From positions 1,116,001-1,180,000 of the forward strand of contig NZ_CP102251.1 in NCBI RefSeq assembly GCF_025145285.1: a stretch of DNA of 64,000 nucleotides, in the 5' to 3' direction. Positions 25,993-33,716 of the stretch are shown here, in pieces. The notes beneath the pieces were generated by a model. That model did not search any database and had not been told where the DNA came from. It saw only the letters and a list, made by a program, of their open reading frames with translations. Origin of the DNA: Alistipes onderdonkii. GTDB taxonomy: Bacteria; Bacteroidota; Bacteroidia; Bacteroidales; Rikenellaceae. Made by a program: the position numbers and the translations under genes. Positions within the stretch are counted from its first letter, which is position 1, and each line of letters begins with the position of its first letter.

Positions 25993-26415
25993 ATGGAGAA
26001 AACCAGCCCGCCCCGCAAGGGTCAAGGAGGACGCCCTGCGAAAGATAATCCGGCGATTTACCGCTTCTCGGTAAACTTTTCCGCCGTGGAACACGCCCGA
26101 TTTCTGACGATGTACGAACGATCGGGGCTGTTGTCGAAGGCGGCTTTCATCAAAGCGCGAGTCTTCGGCGACGTCTTTCGGGTTATAAAAACCGACCGCG
26201 GAACGCTGGAATACGTGGCCAAACTGACGCAACTGCACGCTCAATATCGGGCGATCGGAGTCAACTACAATCAAGTCGTCAAAGAATTGCGTATCCGCTT
26301 TTCCGAACGAAAAGCATTGTCGCTGCTCTGCAAGCTGGAAAAAGCGACCCTGCAACTCGTCGAGATCAACTCACGGATCGTCGCGCTGTCGGAAGAGTTC
26401 AAACAGCGGTGGTAA
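25993..26415 (+). CDS. Mobilisation accessory protein (MobC/MbpA-like)
   Basis: 140 residues from ATG at 25993 (MEKTSPPRKGQGGRPAKDNP). Basic GRPAKDNPAIYRFSVNFS start, then VNYNQVVKELRIRFSERKAL, the same plan as the protein at 2494-2916 though clearly diverged. It would bind oriT and recruit the relaxase. No relaxase gene follows: the next gene points the other way. The element has therefore lost, or never had, its own relaxase and would depend on one in trans. A longer in-frame ORF from 25828 runs through the hairpin region and is unlikely. Confidence 0.75.
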   Translation: MEKTSPPRKGQGGRPAKDNPAIYRFSVNFSAVEHARFLTMYERSGLLSKAAFIKARVFGDVFRVIKTDRGTLEYVAKLTQLHAQYRAIGVNYNQVVKELRIRFSERKALSLLCKLEKATLQLVEINSRIVALSEEFKQRW

Positions 26416-26474
26416 TCCGATTACGATCCGGTGAATTATCCGGTGAATGCTATGAATAGGACAAAATATTTCGT

Positions 26475-27767
26475 TTATGATAAGATGTCGTCCCGTTTCA
26501 GACGCATGAAAAGACCGACGACCTCCCGAAGATCGGCCTTTTCGATGCAGCGGTCGTAGATCGCGTCCAGCGTGTCGATCATCTGCTGCCGCCGGTCGCT
26601 ATCCATGCGCAGCCCGCTGCGCGCTTCGAGTTGTTCGATCAAGCTCGGCAAACTCCCTTTGGCAAGCCCAAGCGCAATGACGGCGATCGTCGGATCGACC
26701 TCGACGGTTATCCGATGGGTGGGTTCCGTTTTCTGCGCATCTTCGGGTTCTGCATGTGTTTCTGTTTCTGCTGAAGTCGAATCCGTCGTTGGAGCCGGAA
26801 TCGAATCCGGCGTCGTCGCTGGAGCCGGCTCCGGAATCGGAATGGAATCCGGACTCTCCTGTATGGGTTCCGACGACTCAACGTCCAGATGGCTCAAATC
26901 CATCCATTGTTTCTTCGTATTGCTGTGTTCGAGATAAGACAGATGCCGTTGGCAGGAGTCCCGAACGATCGCCTGCATTTTGCGCAAGCGTTCGAGATAG
27001 AACCGGTATCGGGATTCGGACAGTTTGAAATCTTCGTGATTGCGCGGGGCATGACGAAGATTGTGGAGTTTGTCGAGAAATTCCGCATCGCACCGGTCCG
27101 TCGATTCGAACTCCTCGGCGAGCGCTTTGGAGAAATGCCGCGCCCGGCGGAAAATCTTCTGCATATTCCCTGTGCGGATAAGGTATCCGAAAAATACCGT
27201 CTCCTCGGCCCGCAGCAGAAACAGGGCGGCATAAGAGAGCATGAAAGCGACCTGCGGCCGTTTCTTCTCCGCCCACATCCGCTCGGCATCGTCCAGCATC
27301 CGGCAGCCGTTCGTGAAGAAATAGTCGTAGGAACGTCGTGCCGCCCGATAGGCGAGCAGATGTTTGAACACGACACTTTTGAAAAAACCGTGTACCGCAT
27401 TGCCGCAGTCGTAGACGATCGTTCCCTCCATCCGGATATTCCAGAAGAACCAGTTGGTCGTGTTGATATTGTTCAGGTAGTATATATTGACCGTTTCGAT
27501 ATGGATCATCGGTTCGGCACGGGCTTCGGCCGGATATTCGGCCTCCAGATACTCCTCCAATCGCCAACCGTCCGATTCGGGATCGTTCGGCGTGACGAGA
27601 AGCAGTTCGTAGCCTCCCATTTTGCTCTGCATCGCCCCTCCGGCACAACGACCGTATAGGACTGCCATTTCGAATTGCATCTGCATTTGCAGACACCCGA
27701 GAATATGTTGCAATTCCGTGATTTTTTCAGCCGGCATATTTTCCGGCCATCCCCGACGCATTTTCAT
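26475..27767 (-). CDS. NTase/HEPN-type protein with degenerate nucleotidyltransferase site
   Basis: 430 residues. The N-terminus resembles a minimal nucleotidyltransferase (MAVLYGRCAGGAMQSKMGGY, then ELLLVTPND), but the GS motif is GR and the DxD position reads YEL, so catalysis is unlikely. A helical middle (YDYFFTNGCRMLDDAERMWA, QVAFMLSYAALFLLRAEE, LHNLRHAPRNHEDF) has HEPN-like features. A Pro/Glu/Thr/Ser-rich linker (about 295-350) leads to a small C-terminal domain. A similar but intact two-domain protein is at 29366. HEPN proteins are often RNases in toxin-antitoxin and defence systems. Assignment rests on motif likeness only. Confidence 0.5.
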   Translation of the reverse strand: MKMRRGWPENMPAEKITELQHILGCLQMQMQFEMAVLYGRCAGGAMQSKMGGYELLLVTPNDPESDGWRLEEYLEAEYPAEARAEPMIHIETVNIYYLNNINTTNWFFWNIRMEGTIVYDCGNAVHGFFKSVVFKHLLAYRAARRSYDYFFTNGCRMLDDAERMWAEKKRPQVAFMLSYAALFLLRAEETVFFGYLIRTGNMQKIFRRARHFSKALAEEFESTDRCDAEFLDKLHNLRHAPRNHEDFKLSESRYRFYLERLRKMQAIVRDSCQRHLSYLEHSNTKKQWMDLSHLDVESSEPIQESPDSIPIPEPAPATTPDSIPAPTTDSTSAETETHAEPEDAQKTEPTHRITVEVDPTIAVIALGLAKGSLPSLIEQLEARSGLRMDSDRRQQMIDTLDAIYDRCIEKADLREVVGLFMRLKRDDILS

Positions 27768-27800
27768 AGGTTAATATCAAGTTACCGTTAAATAAAAAAG

Positions 27801-28019
27801 ACGCACGTGCTTCCGGCCGCTCGATACAAGCGGTGAGAGCCGTGCGTATGAAAAGCCTTGCGATTGCTGCTGTTTATTTCGAAGATGCAGACCTTTTCGG
27901 GAACTGCGGTGGGCAAGCAAGGCGTATGGATTGAGAAAAACAATGCCGGGGATGTCAGGCGGTCTTGCTTCTGACGGGAGCGATGGATGTAAGTTCGCGT
28001 CAGAAGCCTCGGCATTGTT
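27801..28019. repeat. Cluster of three nested inverted repeats
   Basis: (a) ACGCACG 27801-27807/CGTGCGT 27841-27847; (b) GCCTTGC 27855-27861/GCAAGGC 27917-27923; (c) AACAATGCCG 27939-27948/CGGCATTGTT 28010-28019 enclosing GCTTCTGACG 27967-27976/CGTCAGAAGC 27998-28007. They fill the gap between two minus-strand genes and contain no gene. They could be terminator plus leader, or a structured RNA. Confidence 0.5.
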
Positions 28020-28054
28020 TGATTGACAAAATGATTTCGGCATATTTTCCGCAT

Positions 28055-28648
28055 TCAGGTTTTCGAACATTCCGCTTCAGCGACCCGATCCAGTATATTG
28101 ATGGCCGTTTCGGTCAGATCCCCTGCGATACAGGTCAGCACATCTTCGTAAGCATCGACATCGAACAGATCGAAACGGTGCATCTGATGCACCATGCCTG
28201 TTTCGTACATGATGCGGATATATTGCAGCAGTACGTGGAATTGATGCAGCCTCTTGATGAATAGCTTGATGTCGGCCCGAAATTCGGGATCGGAGCCGTA
28301 GCGATGCAAGGCTTCGGCTTTCACATCCTCGGTTGCATCCGTTTCAGCTTCGGCAGAATCGTTTGTCGGGTCGATGCGCTGGTGGTAGACGTAGTTGAAA
28401 AGGTGAAGCGGCAGTTGCAGCAGTACGCCCTTCTCGTCCGACCTGTAAAGTTCCCGGTATCGTTCGGTCTCTTCGTCGGTGCGTCCGACGGGCATGAGCC
28501 AGAAGTCCAGGAAGCGTGTCGGCAGTTCGTCGGACATGACCCGGTAGTCGCATCGGTCGACGAAGCGCTCGGATTCGCCGAGCAGTTCGGCGAAGAGCTG
28601 CGGGTCGATTTCGGGTAGCGGATGGGGAAGTGTAGGATCGAAAGGCAT
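28055..28648 (-). CDS. Conserved-looking hypothetical protein
   Basis: 197 residues, acidic, mostly helical (FAELLGESERFVDRCDYR, DIKLFIKRLHQFHVLLQYIR, FDLFDVDAYEDVLTCIAGDL). No motif, signal peptide or membrane segment. I do not recognise a family. Same strand as the 26475-27767 gene, 287 bases apart across a structured gap, so not obviously one operon. Codon use and GC are like the element's other GC-richer genes. Its start at 28648 is the first ATG and gives MPFDPTLPHPLPEIDPQLF. Confidence 0.5.
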   Translation of the reverse strand: MPFDPTLPHPLPEIDPQLFAELLGESERFVDRCDYRVMSDELPTRFLDFWLMPVGRTDEETERYRELYRSDEKGVLLQLPLHLFNYVYHQRIDPTNDSAEAETDATEDVKAEALHRYGSDPEFRADIKLFIKRLHQFHVLLQYIRIMYETGMVHQMHRFDLFDVDAYEDVLTCIAGDLTETAINILDRVAEAECSKT

Positions 28649-28998
28649 AGTCTGTGATATTAAAATGCGTTAAAAACGGACGCAGGGCACAAAAAGTGAC
28701 GCTTTTTTTCGAATATACTATGAAGAATTCGGCGGCCCTGCGTCCGTATGGTAAATGTGTTGTGGGAATCAGGTATGAAAAGCGGAACGCACCGCCGTGG
28801 CCGAGTGTCCGGTCTTCATGTACGGCGTTCCGGCGGGCGTTCCGGTCGGGAATCATTTGCACCGAAGGTACATACCGATTCCGCCGGCCGAAGATCCCTC
28901 GGCAGGTGCAATCCGTATGGTGTCTTGTAGCTGTAAACCGGCGGCGCATAACATTGGGTTGGTAGTTGGTGATTGCGCCCCGAAAGATCATAAAAAAA

Positions 28999-29157
28999 GC
29001 AAGGGACGCGATAACATTCCAGTCAGAAGGTATTAGGAAACCTGTAATCAGAAATGTACCGCGCCCTTGCAAGTCCCGTCCTTTCGGACGGAACAAAAAC
29101 AAGGGCTGGCAACATTTATACCTTGATTACGAAAAGTTCCTAATTTTTCTGACTTGG
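28999..29157. other. Strongly structured non-coding element
   Basis: Successive pairings fold 29019-29157 into one long arm: CCAGTCAGA with TCTGACTTGG, TTAGGAA with TTCCTAA, GTAATCA with TGATTAC, AAATGT with ACATTT, CCCTTG with CAAGGG, capped by CCGTCC-TTTC-GGACGG. A competing stem GCAAGGGACGCG (28999-29010)/CGCGCCCTTGC (29061-29071) would use part of the same arm. It lies in a 717-base gap (28649-29365) without genes. Confidence 0.55.
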
Positions 29158-29365
29158 TATAAAGAGTTGCTGCTCTTTAATTATGTCCGTCGGCTATGCC
29201 GAATCGTCGATTGTCCGTTTCATAATCCGCATTGTTTCTTTTAAGCGGCCCCTGCCGCCTCTGTCGGAAACCTTTTGCAGACTATTTGCAGAACGATAGG
29301 CAAATATAGCTGTTTTTATGGGTTTTGCAAAACGCATTGTCGGATTTTTTCATAATTTTGTCGTT

Positions 29366-30262
29366 ATGAAACGAAGCACCCGATTTTTACCGCCGCGCAA
29401 AAGACAGGATTTGCAACAACTGACCGCGCTTATCCGCGAGCAGATCAAGCAGGTCGAAATGATCGTGCTGTTCGGCAGCTATGCCAAGAACAAATACGTC
29501 GACTACGACCAGCGCATCGAGTTCGGGACGCCGACCTACTACATGAGCGATTACGACATCGTGATTCTGACGCGCAAGCCAATCGGAGCAGTCGAATATT
29601 CGTTGTACGAGAAAATCAAGGACCGCTTTTTCGAGGACAAGAACCGACCGTTTCATACGCATCCTCAATTCATCAACTACGGAATCGAGGACTTTAACTA
29701 CGCACTTACCAAAGCGCATTACTTCGAGACGGAAATCAAGCGGGACGGAGTGGTGCTGTTCGATTCGGGGGCGTACAAGTTGGCGAGGCGGCGAAAGCTC
29801 GATTATACCGAAATCCGCGATCGGGCGCAGAAGTATTTCGGCGATAAGTTCGGGCGGGCCAATCAATTTTTGAAAGGCGTTACCTTTTATTGTGAAGACG
29901 GAGATTGTAGGATGGCATCGTTCCATCTCCATCAGTCTGTCGAGAATTTTCTGCGGACGATTCCAATGGCATTCATTCTCTACGGTCACAAGAGCCACGA
30001 CCTGTCGGAGTTGATGAATGCCGCGAAAAAACACACGACAGATATTTTCAAGGCTTTCCCGCGCGACACGGAGGAGGAGAAACGGCTGTTCGATCTGTTG
30101 CAGCGCGCTTATATCGAATCGCGCTACAATCCCGACTTCGAGATTACGAAAGCGGACATCGACGCTTTGATTCCCAAAGTCGAGCGGCTCCGCGACATCG
30201 TGGAAAAGGTCTGCCGCGAACGTATCGCCTATTACGAGAGCCAAATCGAGAAACAGTCATGA
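29366..30262 (+). CDS. Nucleotidyltransferase-HEPN fusion protein
   Basis: 298 residues from ATG at 29366 (MKRSTRFLPPRKR); the earlier ATG at 29318 adds an unlikely extension. Nucleotidyltransferase part with VLFGSYAKNKY (GS at 37-38) and MSDYDIVILT (D62, D64), a complete active site. C-terminal HEPN part from about 165 (MASFHLHQSVENFLRTIPMA, GHKSHDLSELM). In MNT-HEPN toxin-antitoxin systems the NTase modifies and silences the HEPN RNase; here both are in one chain. The stop overlaps the next gene by 4 bases (ATGA), so they are translationally coupled. Confidence 0.82.
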   Translation: MKRSTRFLPPRKRQDLQQLTALIREQIKQVEMIVLFGSYAKNKYVDYDQRIEFGTPTYYMSDYDIVILTRKPIGAVEYSLYEKIKDRFFEDKNRPFHTHPQFINYGIEDFNYALTKAHYFETEIKRDGVVLFDSGAYKLARRRKLDYTEIRDRAQKYFGDKFGRANQFLKGVTFYCEDGDCRMASFHLHQSVENFLRTIPMAFILYGHKSHDLSELMNAAKKHTTDIFKAFPRDTEEEKRLFDLLQRAYIESRYNPDFEITKADIDALIPKVERLRDIVEKVCRERIAYYESQIEKQS

Positions 30263-31116
30263 CCCAGAAGCAAGCCATACAGCTTTTCGAGCAGCGCAAG
30301 GTGCGCACCGTGTGGGACGACGAAACCCAAAAGTGGTATTGTTCCATCGTCGACGTGGTGGCCGTCCTGACCGACAGTCCCAATCCTCGCAAATATTGGA
30401 GCGTATTGAAAACACGCCTTAAAAAAGAAGGCAGCGAGTTGGCTACAAATTGTAGTCAACTGAAAATGCTTGCTGTCGACGGCAAATATTACAAAACCGA
30501 TGTCGCAGACACCGAGCAGCTTTTCCGGCTTGTGCAATCCATTCCTTCGCCTAAAGCCGAGCCGTTCAAGCTGTGGCTGGCTTCGCTGGGCCGCGAGCGG
30601 ATGGAGGAGATGGACGACCCCGAAATCGGCATTGACCGCATGCTGGAGTATTACCACCGCAAGGGCTATTCGGAGAATTGGATCAACCAGCGTTTGAAAT
30701 CCATCGAGGTGCGCAAGGAACTGACCGATGAATGGGAGCGCCGCGGTGTGAAAAAGGGTGCGGAGTACGCGACGCTGACCGACATCATCACGCAGGGCTG
30801 GTCGGGCATGACGACACGCCAATACAAACAGTACAAAGGACTGAAAACAGAGAGCCTGCGCGACAACATGACCAACCTCGAATTGGTGCTCAATATGCTT
30901 GCCGAGGCGTCGACGACCGAGATTTCCAAAGAGAAGAAACCCCGCACGGCAGCCCAGAACCGCAAAGTCGCGGCCGAGGGCGGCTCAGTTGCGGCGGCAG
31001 CCCGCAAGACACTCGAAGCACGCACCGGCAAAAAGGTGGTTTCGCGGCTCAATGCCAAACAAGTTTTAGTGGCCAAGCAAGCCGAGCAAATCGAAGCGGC
31101 AGAAGAAGATAAATAA
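30259..31116 (+). CDS. Bro-N domain protein (DinD/antirepressor-like)
   Basis: 285 residues. N-terminal Bro-N domain (KVRTVWDDETQKWYCSIVDV, VAVLTDSPNPRKYWSVLKTR, ADTEQLFRLVQSIPSPKAEP) as in phage antirepressors and DNA-damage-induced DinD-like proteins. The middle part (GYSENWINQRLKSIEVRKEL, TDIITQGWSGMTTRQYKQYK) is typical of the larger bacterial versions, and the C-terminus is Ala/Lys-rich. It probably binds DNA. It overlaps the NTase-HEPN gene by 4 bases, suggesting it regulates or partners with it. No lesion. Confidence 0.8.
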   Translation: MTQKQAIQLFEQRKVRTVWDDETQKWYCSIVDVVAVLTDSPNPRKYWSVLKTRLKKEGSELATNCSQLKMLAVDGKYYKTDVADTEQLFRLVQSIPSPKAEPFKLWLASLGRERMEEMDDPEIGIDRMLEYYHRKGYSENWINQRLKSIEVRKELTDEWERRGVKKGAEYATLTDIITQGWSGMTTRQYKQYKGLKTESLRDNMTNLELVLNMLAEASTTEISKEKKPRTAAQNRKVAAEGGSVAAAARKTLEARTGKKVVSRLNAKQVLVAKQAEQIEAAEEDK

Positions 31117-31405
31117 ATTCGTTATAATGTTGCGGATTCCCTAAAAAGGATTACTTTTGCAATGTTGATATAACGAGTTGTTTGAAATCGTGAAAATGAA
31201 GTGATCTAACGCACTTTACGTCTTACTTATCCATTGCCTTTTTTCACGATGATTTTCCCATATCGCCGGCAGTCAAGCAATTATTCCCCACTGCATTAAA
31301 GATACGAATAAGCCTGAAATATCGAAAATCCGTCGAAGCGATTATTTTACAGCCACCCAAATACAATTCGCTCTCCCTTACCCAAAAGTAAAGGAGAGCG
31401 TACTG
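31117..31405. other. Possible right end of the integrated element
   Basis: No gene. TACTTATCCATTGCC at 31224-31238 matches 17730-17744 (TACTTATCCGTTGCC) at 14 of 15 positions, in the same orientation, continuing with T-rich sequence. A TACTTTTG box is at 31152-31159, and ATCGTGAAAA (31187-31196) pairs with TTTTCACGAT (31241-31250). It could be the partner attachment site of the integrase at 17983, or a relic of another integrase leader. Confidence 0.35.
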
Positions 31406-31642
31406 CTACTTTCTCATCAACTTCTCGAAATACTTGCAATCATAGCCCCAATAGCATTTGCCGTCACCGGCAAAATCCCAAATATCCATTACTTCCCGAA
31501 GCCGAAGCGGCAGCTCCTTACCGTCCCGGATAAATCGTTTGGATCGGCTACGAAAAAGACGGTTACATAACTGCTTGTCCTTTTTCTGCGACTTGCAACA
31601 CGCGATCGTGCTGACGGGTGTTCGTTTCCTGCTTCTGCTCAT
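31406..31642 (-). CDS. Small conserved Cys-containing protein
   Basis: 78 residues, strongly basic (MSRSRKRTPVSTIACCKSQK, then KDKQLCNRLFRSRSKRF, YWGYDCKYFEKLMRK). I recall similar short proteins in Bacteroidetes genomes and phages without a known role. The CC and later Cys residues could hold metal. It lies 122 bases downstream of a second small protein on the same strand. The size and clean ends argue for a real gene. Confidence 0.6.
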   Translation of the reverse strand: MSRSRKRTPVSTIACCKSQKKDKQLCNRLFRSRSKRFIRDGKELPLRLREVMDIWDFAGDGKCYWGYDCKYFEKLMRK

Positions 31643-31763
31643 GATCTCATAAGGTTTGACCCGTAACTTTCTACGAGTCGATTAAACACTTATGAGGCTC
31701 TAAATATTAAATTATTCAACATATTGACAATACTAAATTTCAAAGTGACGCATACGAATCTGT

Positions 31764-32033
31764 CTATGCTTCGGCTATAATCCGCAATGTTTCCTTTACA
31801 TATCCCCTGCGATCATACTTCTCTCCTCGGCACAACCAACAACTGCATGGCGTTCCTGTTTTTTTGTAGATCTGCATCCATTTCACCCTTGCCAACTCGA
31901 ACCAATGAGGATGTCTATTCCAGTTACCATCCGCTTTCTTGATTCCACACCCGCAAGCGGCATGATAAACCATGCGAGCTTTAAACACCCGGTTCTGTTG
32001 TTCTCTCCTCCAAAGTTTGTTTCTTTTGTCCAT
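31764..32033 (-). CDS. Small conserved protein with CxC-x2-C motif
   Basis: 89 residues, basic and aromatic (RVFKARMVYHAACGCGIKKA, HPHWFELARVKWMQIYKKTG, CSCWLCRGEKYDRRGYVKET). The CGC and CSCWLC groups suggest a small zinc or metal site. Proteins of this kind are widespread in Bacteroidetes, often next to one like that at 31406; role unknown. A transposon or phage origin is possible given the place at the edge of the element. Confidence 0.6.
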   Translation of the reverse strand: MDKRNKLWRREQQNRVFKARMVYHAACGCGIKKADGNWNRHPHWFELARVKWMQIYKKTGTPCSCWLCRGEKYDRRGYVKETLRIIAEA

Positions 32034-32337
32034 CGTCTCTTTGTATTAAAGTTAGAATGAACAAAAAATTTATCTGACTATACCCCAGCCTGTCCATATT
32101 GTAAAGTTTTAAGTGATGACTAAGACTATATTATGAATACAAAGATAATGTTTATTTATGTCATCTTATGACGCAAATTATTTTTTCATTTATAAAATCG
32201 ATATCGAACATAAATCGAGCTTGATACGATTCACATAATTTCATTCAAACAACCAACTATTAATGCATAATATTAACAATACGAATAATGCTCAATTTGA
32301 CGATAAAAATCCGCCTGCATCTCCAAAAGTCTTCGCA

Positions 32338-32369
32338 TTTGGTTTTTTCGCCGAAAATCGCTATATTTG
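32338..32369 (+). promoter_or_regulatory. Promoter without an obvious gene
   Basis: TTTG (32338-32341), a 20-base spacer and TATATTTG (32362-32369), the best consensus promoter in this gap. The nearest ATG (32377) would start at the transcription start itself. Confidence 0.6.
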
Positions 32370-32375
32370 TACTGT

Positions 32376-32562
32376 CATGCAAGGAGATACGGCGACGGCG
32401 CAGGCGAAACGGGCAGGCGGGCGCAAGACCATGCAAAAAGACGGTAGGCGACGCGGGAATAAAGCATAGAAAACCGTTGCAAACCGTTGATATACATTAG
32501 GCTTACAAATGTGCAGGAGCACCTTTATCCGCACTTTTCAGTCTCCTTTGGGAGACTTTTTT
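32376..32562 (+). ncRNA. Candidate short transcript, promoter to terminator
   Basis: About 187 bases between the promoter at 32338-32369 and the terminator at 32541-32562. The only ORF is 30 codons (32377-32469, MQGDTATAQAKRAGGRKTMQ...), basic and leaderless, so a non-coding RNA or the relic of a lost gene is as likely as a micropeptide. It contains the repeat AAACCGTTGC-AAACCGTTGA near 32470-32490. Confidence 0.35.
32541..32562 (+). terminator. Rho-independent terminator
   Basis: GTCTCC-TTTG-GGAGAC followed by seven T. The block from CCTTTATCCGCAC (about 32522) through this hairpin recurs after tag at 33427-33469. Confidence 0.75.
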
Positions 32563-32748
32563 TGTGAGCGAATTTGCGCAAACAAGAAAATTTTAATCTG
32601 TATATCAACACCTTACAATCGAATTTACGATCTTCCTTCGGAGCAAAGCTGTTCCGATAAAAGCACGTTTCGCTCCTGCCAATTCGGATTCTTTTCATCG
32701 CAACGTTTGCAATATGACAACCCATAACGGGTCGAAGCGAGCTTAAAA

Positions 32749-32780
32749 TTTGGCACGAAGCCGGGAATCGGTTATCTTTA
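32749..32780 (+). promoter_or_regulatory. Promoter of tag
   Basis: TTTG (32749-32752), 20-base spacer, TATCTTTA (32773-32780), 18 bases before the first ATG of tag. Confidence 0.6.
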
Positions 32781-32798
32781 CTTCGAATTGTAAACATT

Positions 32799-33377
32799 AT
32801 GACTATGCAGGACATGATAAACGGACGGTGCGGCTGGTGCGGAACCGACGAGCTGTATGTGAAATACCATGACCAGGAGTGGGGGAAATTGGTGACCGAC
32901 GACAAGACGTTGTTCGAATTTCTTGTCCTGGAGAGCGCCCAGGCCGGGTTGAGTTGGATAACGATACTCAGAAAGCGTGAGGGGTATCGCAAGGCCTTCT
33001 GCGATTTCGACGCCGGACGGGTGGCACAAATGACCGACCACGACGTCGAACGGCTGATGCGGTTCGACGGCATTGTAAGAAACCGGTTGAAAATCAAATC
33101 CACAATCACAAACGCAAGGCTATTCCTCGCCATACAGGAAGAGTTCGGCAGTTTCTACAACTACACCCTGTCGTTCTTTCCCGACCGGAAGCCGATTACC
33201 AACACCTTCCGGTCGTTGAGCGAGATTCCGGTATCCTCGCCCCAATCCGATGCCATGAGCAAAGACATGAAAAAACGGGGATTCAAATTCTTCGGCAGCA
33301 CGATTTGTTACGCCCACCTGCAGGCGGCAGGATTTATCGACGATCACCTGACGGACTGCATTTGCCGAAAAAGATAA
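32799..33377 (+). CDS. tag: DNA-3-methyladenine glycosylase I
   Basis: 192 residues, the usual Tag length. RCGWCG near the start and YHDQEWG, LVLESAQAGLSWITILRKRE (helix-hairpin-helix glycosylase core with the catalytic-pocket Glu and Trp), then MKKRGFKFFGSTICYAHLQA and a C-terminal DDHLTDCICRK. The Cys and His residues at both ends match the zinc site of the family. It removes 3-methyladenine from alkylated DNA to start base excision repair. ATGs at 32799, 32805 and 32814 are all possible. A monocistronic unit with its own promoter and terminator, flanked on both sides by the same terminator block. Confidence 0.95.
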   Translation: MTMQDMINGRCGWCGTDELYVKYHDQEWGKLVTDDKTLFEFLVLESAQAGLSWITILRKREGYRKAFCDFDAGRVAQMTDHDVERLMRFDGIVRNRLKIKSTITNARLFLAIQEEFGSFYNYTLSFFPDRKPITNTFRSLSEIPVSSPQSDAMSKDMKKRGFKFFGSTICYAHLQAAGFIDDHLTDCICRKR

Positions 33378-33443
33378 ATAACACATAGATTGACAGTCAG
33401 GCTGCTGAAAAGCCATGCGGTGTTTTCCTTTATCCGCACATCG

Positions 33444-33470
33444 AAGTCTTCTCCCTGGGAGACTTTTTTG
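33444..33470 (+). terminator. Terminator after tag
   Basis: TCTCC-CT-GGGAGA stem followed by CTTTTTT, 67 bases beyond the tag stop, preceded by CCTTTATCCGCAC exactly as at 32522-32562. Confidence 0.65.
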
Positions 33471-33557
33471 CGGGCGGCAGGCCGGACAAATGCGAATCGC
33501 AAGCCGATAAACCCCAGAAGCCTTCCATCCCCGTATTGGGCGGAAATTGCAGATTTA

Positions 33558-33589
33558 TTTTGCAAATGCGTGTTTATTTCATACCTTTA
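33558..33589 (+). promoter_or_regulatory. Promoter of the cytolysin-like lipoprotein
   Basis: TTTTG (33558-33562), 19-base spacer, TACCTTTA (33582-33589). Transcription would begin near 33595, so the G9 tract at 33603-33611 lies in the 5' leader. Confidence 0.55.
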
Positions 33590-33602
33590 AATCGAAATCC
33601 GA

Positions 33603-33611
33603 GGGGGGGGG
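33603..33611. repeat. Run of nine G in the leader of the lipoprotein gene
   Basis: A mononucleotide G9 tract 106 bases before the start codon at 33717 and about 8 bases after the predicted transcription start. Such runs change length by slippage. Confidence 0.7.
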
Positions 33612-33716
33612 AAACTGAAACCAACCCTTATGACCGATGCGGGCAACACCGCACAGGGATACGCATATTTTCAATCTGCCTCTTCCCCCAATCGTTTAAC
33701 TAAAACACTTTTTAGG

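Noticed and set aside
28999..29157. Structured element considered as a retron msr-msd
   Set aside because: No reverse transcriptase gene nearby.
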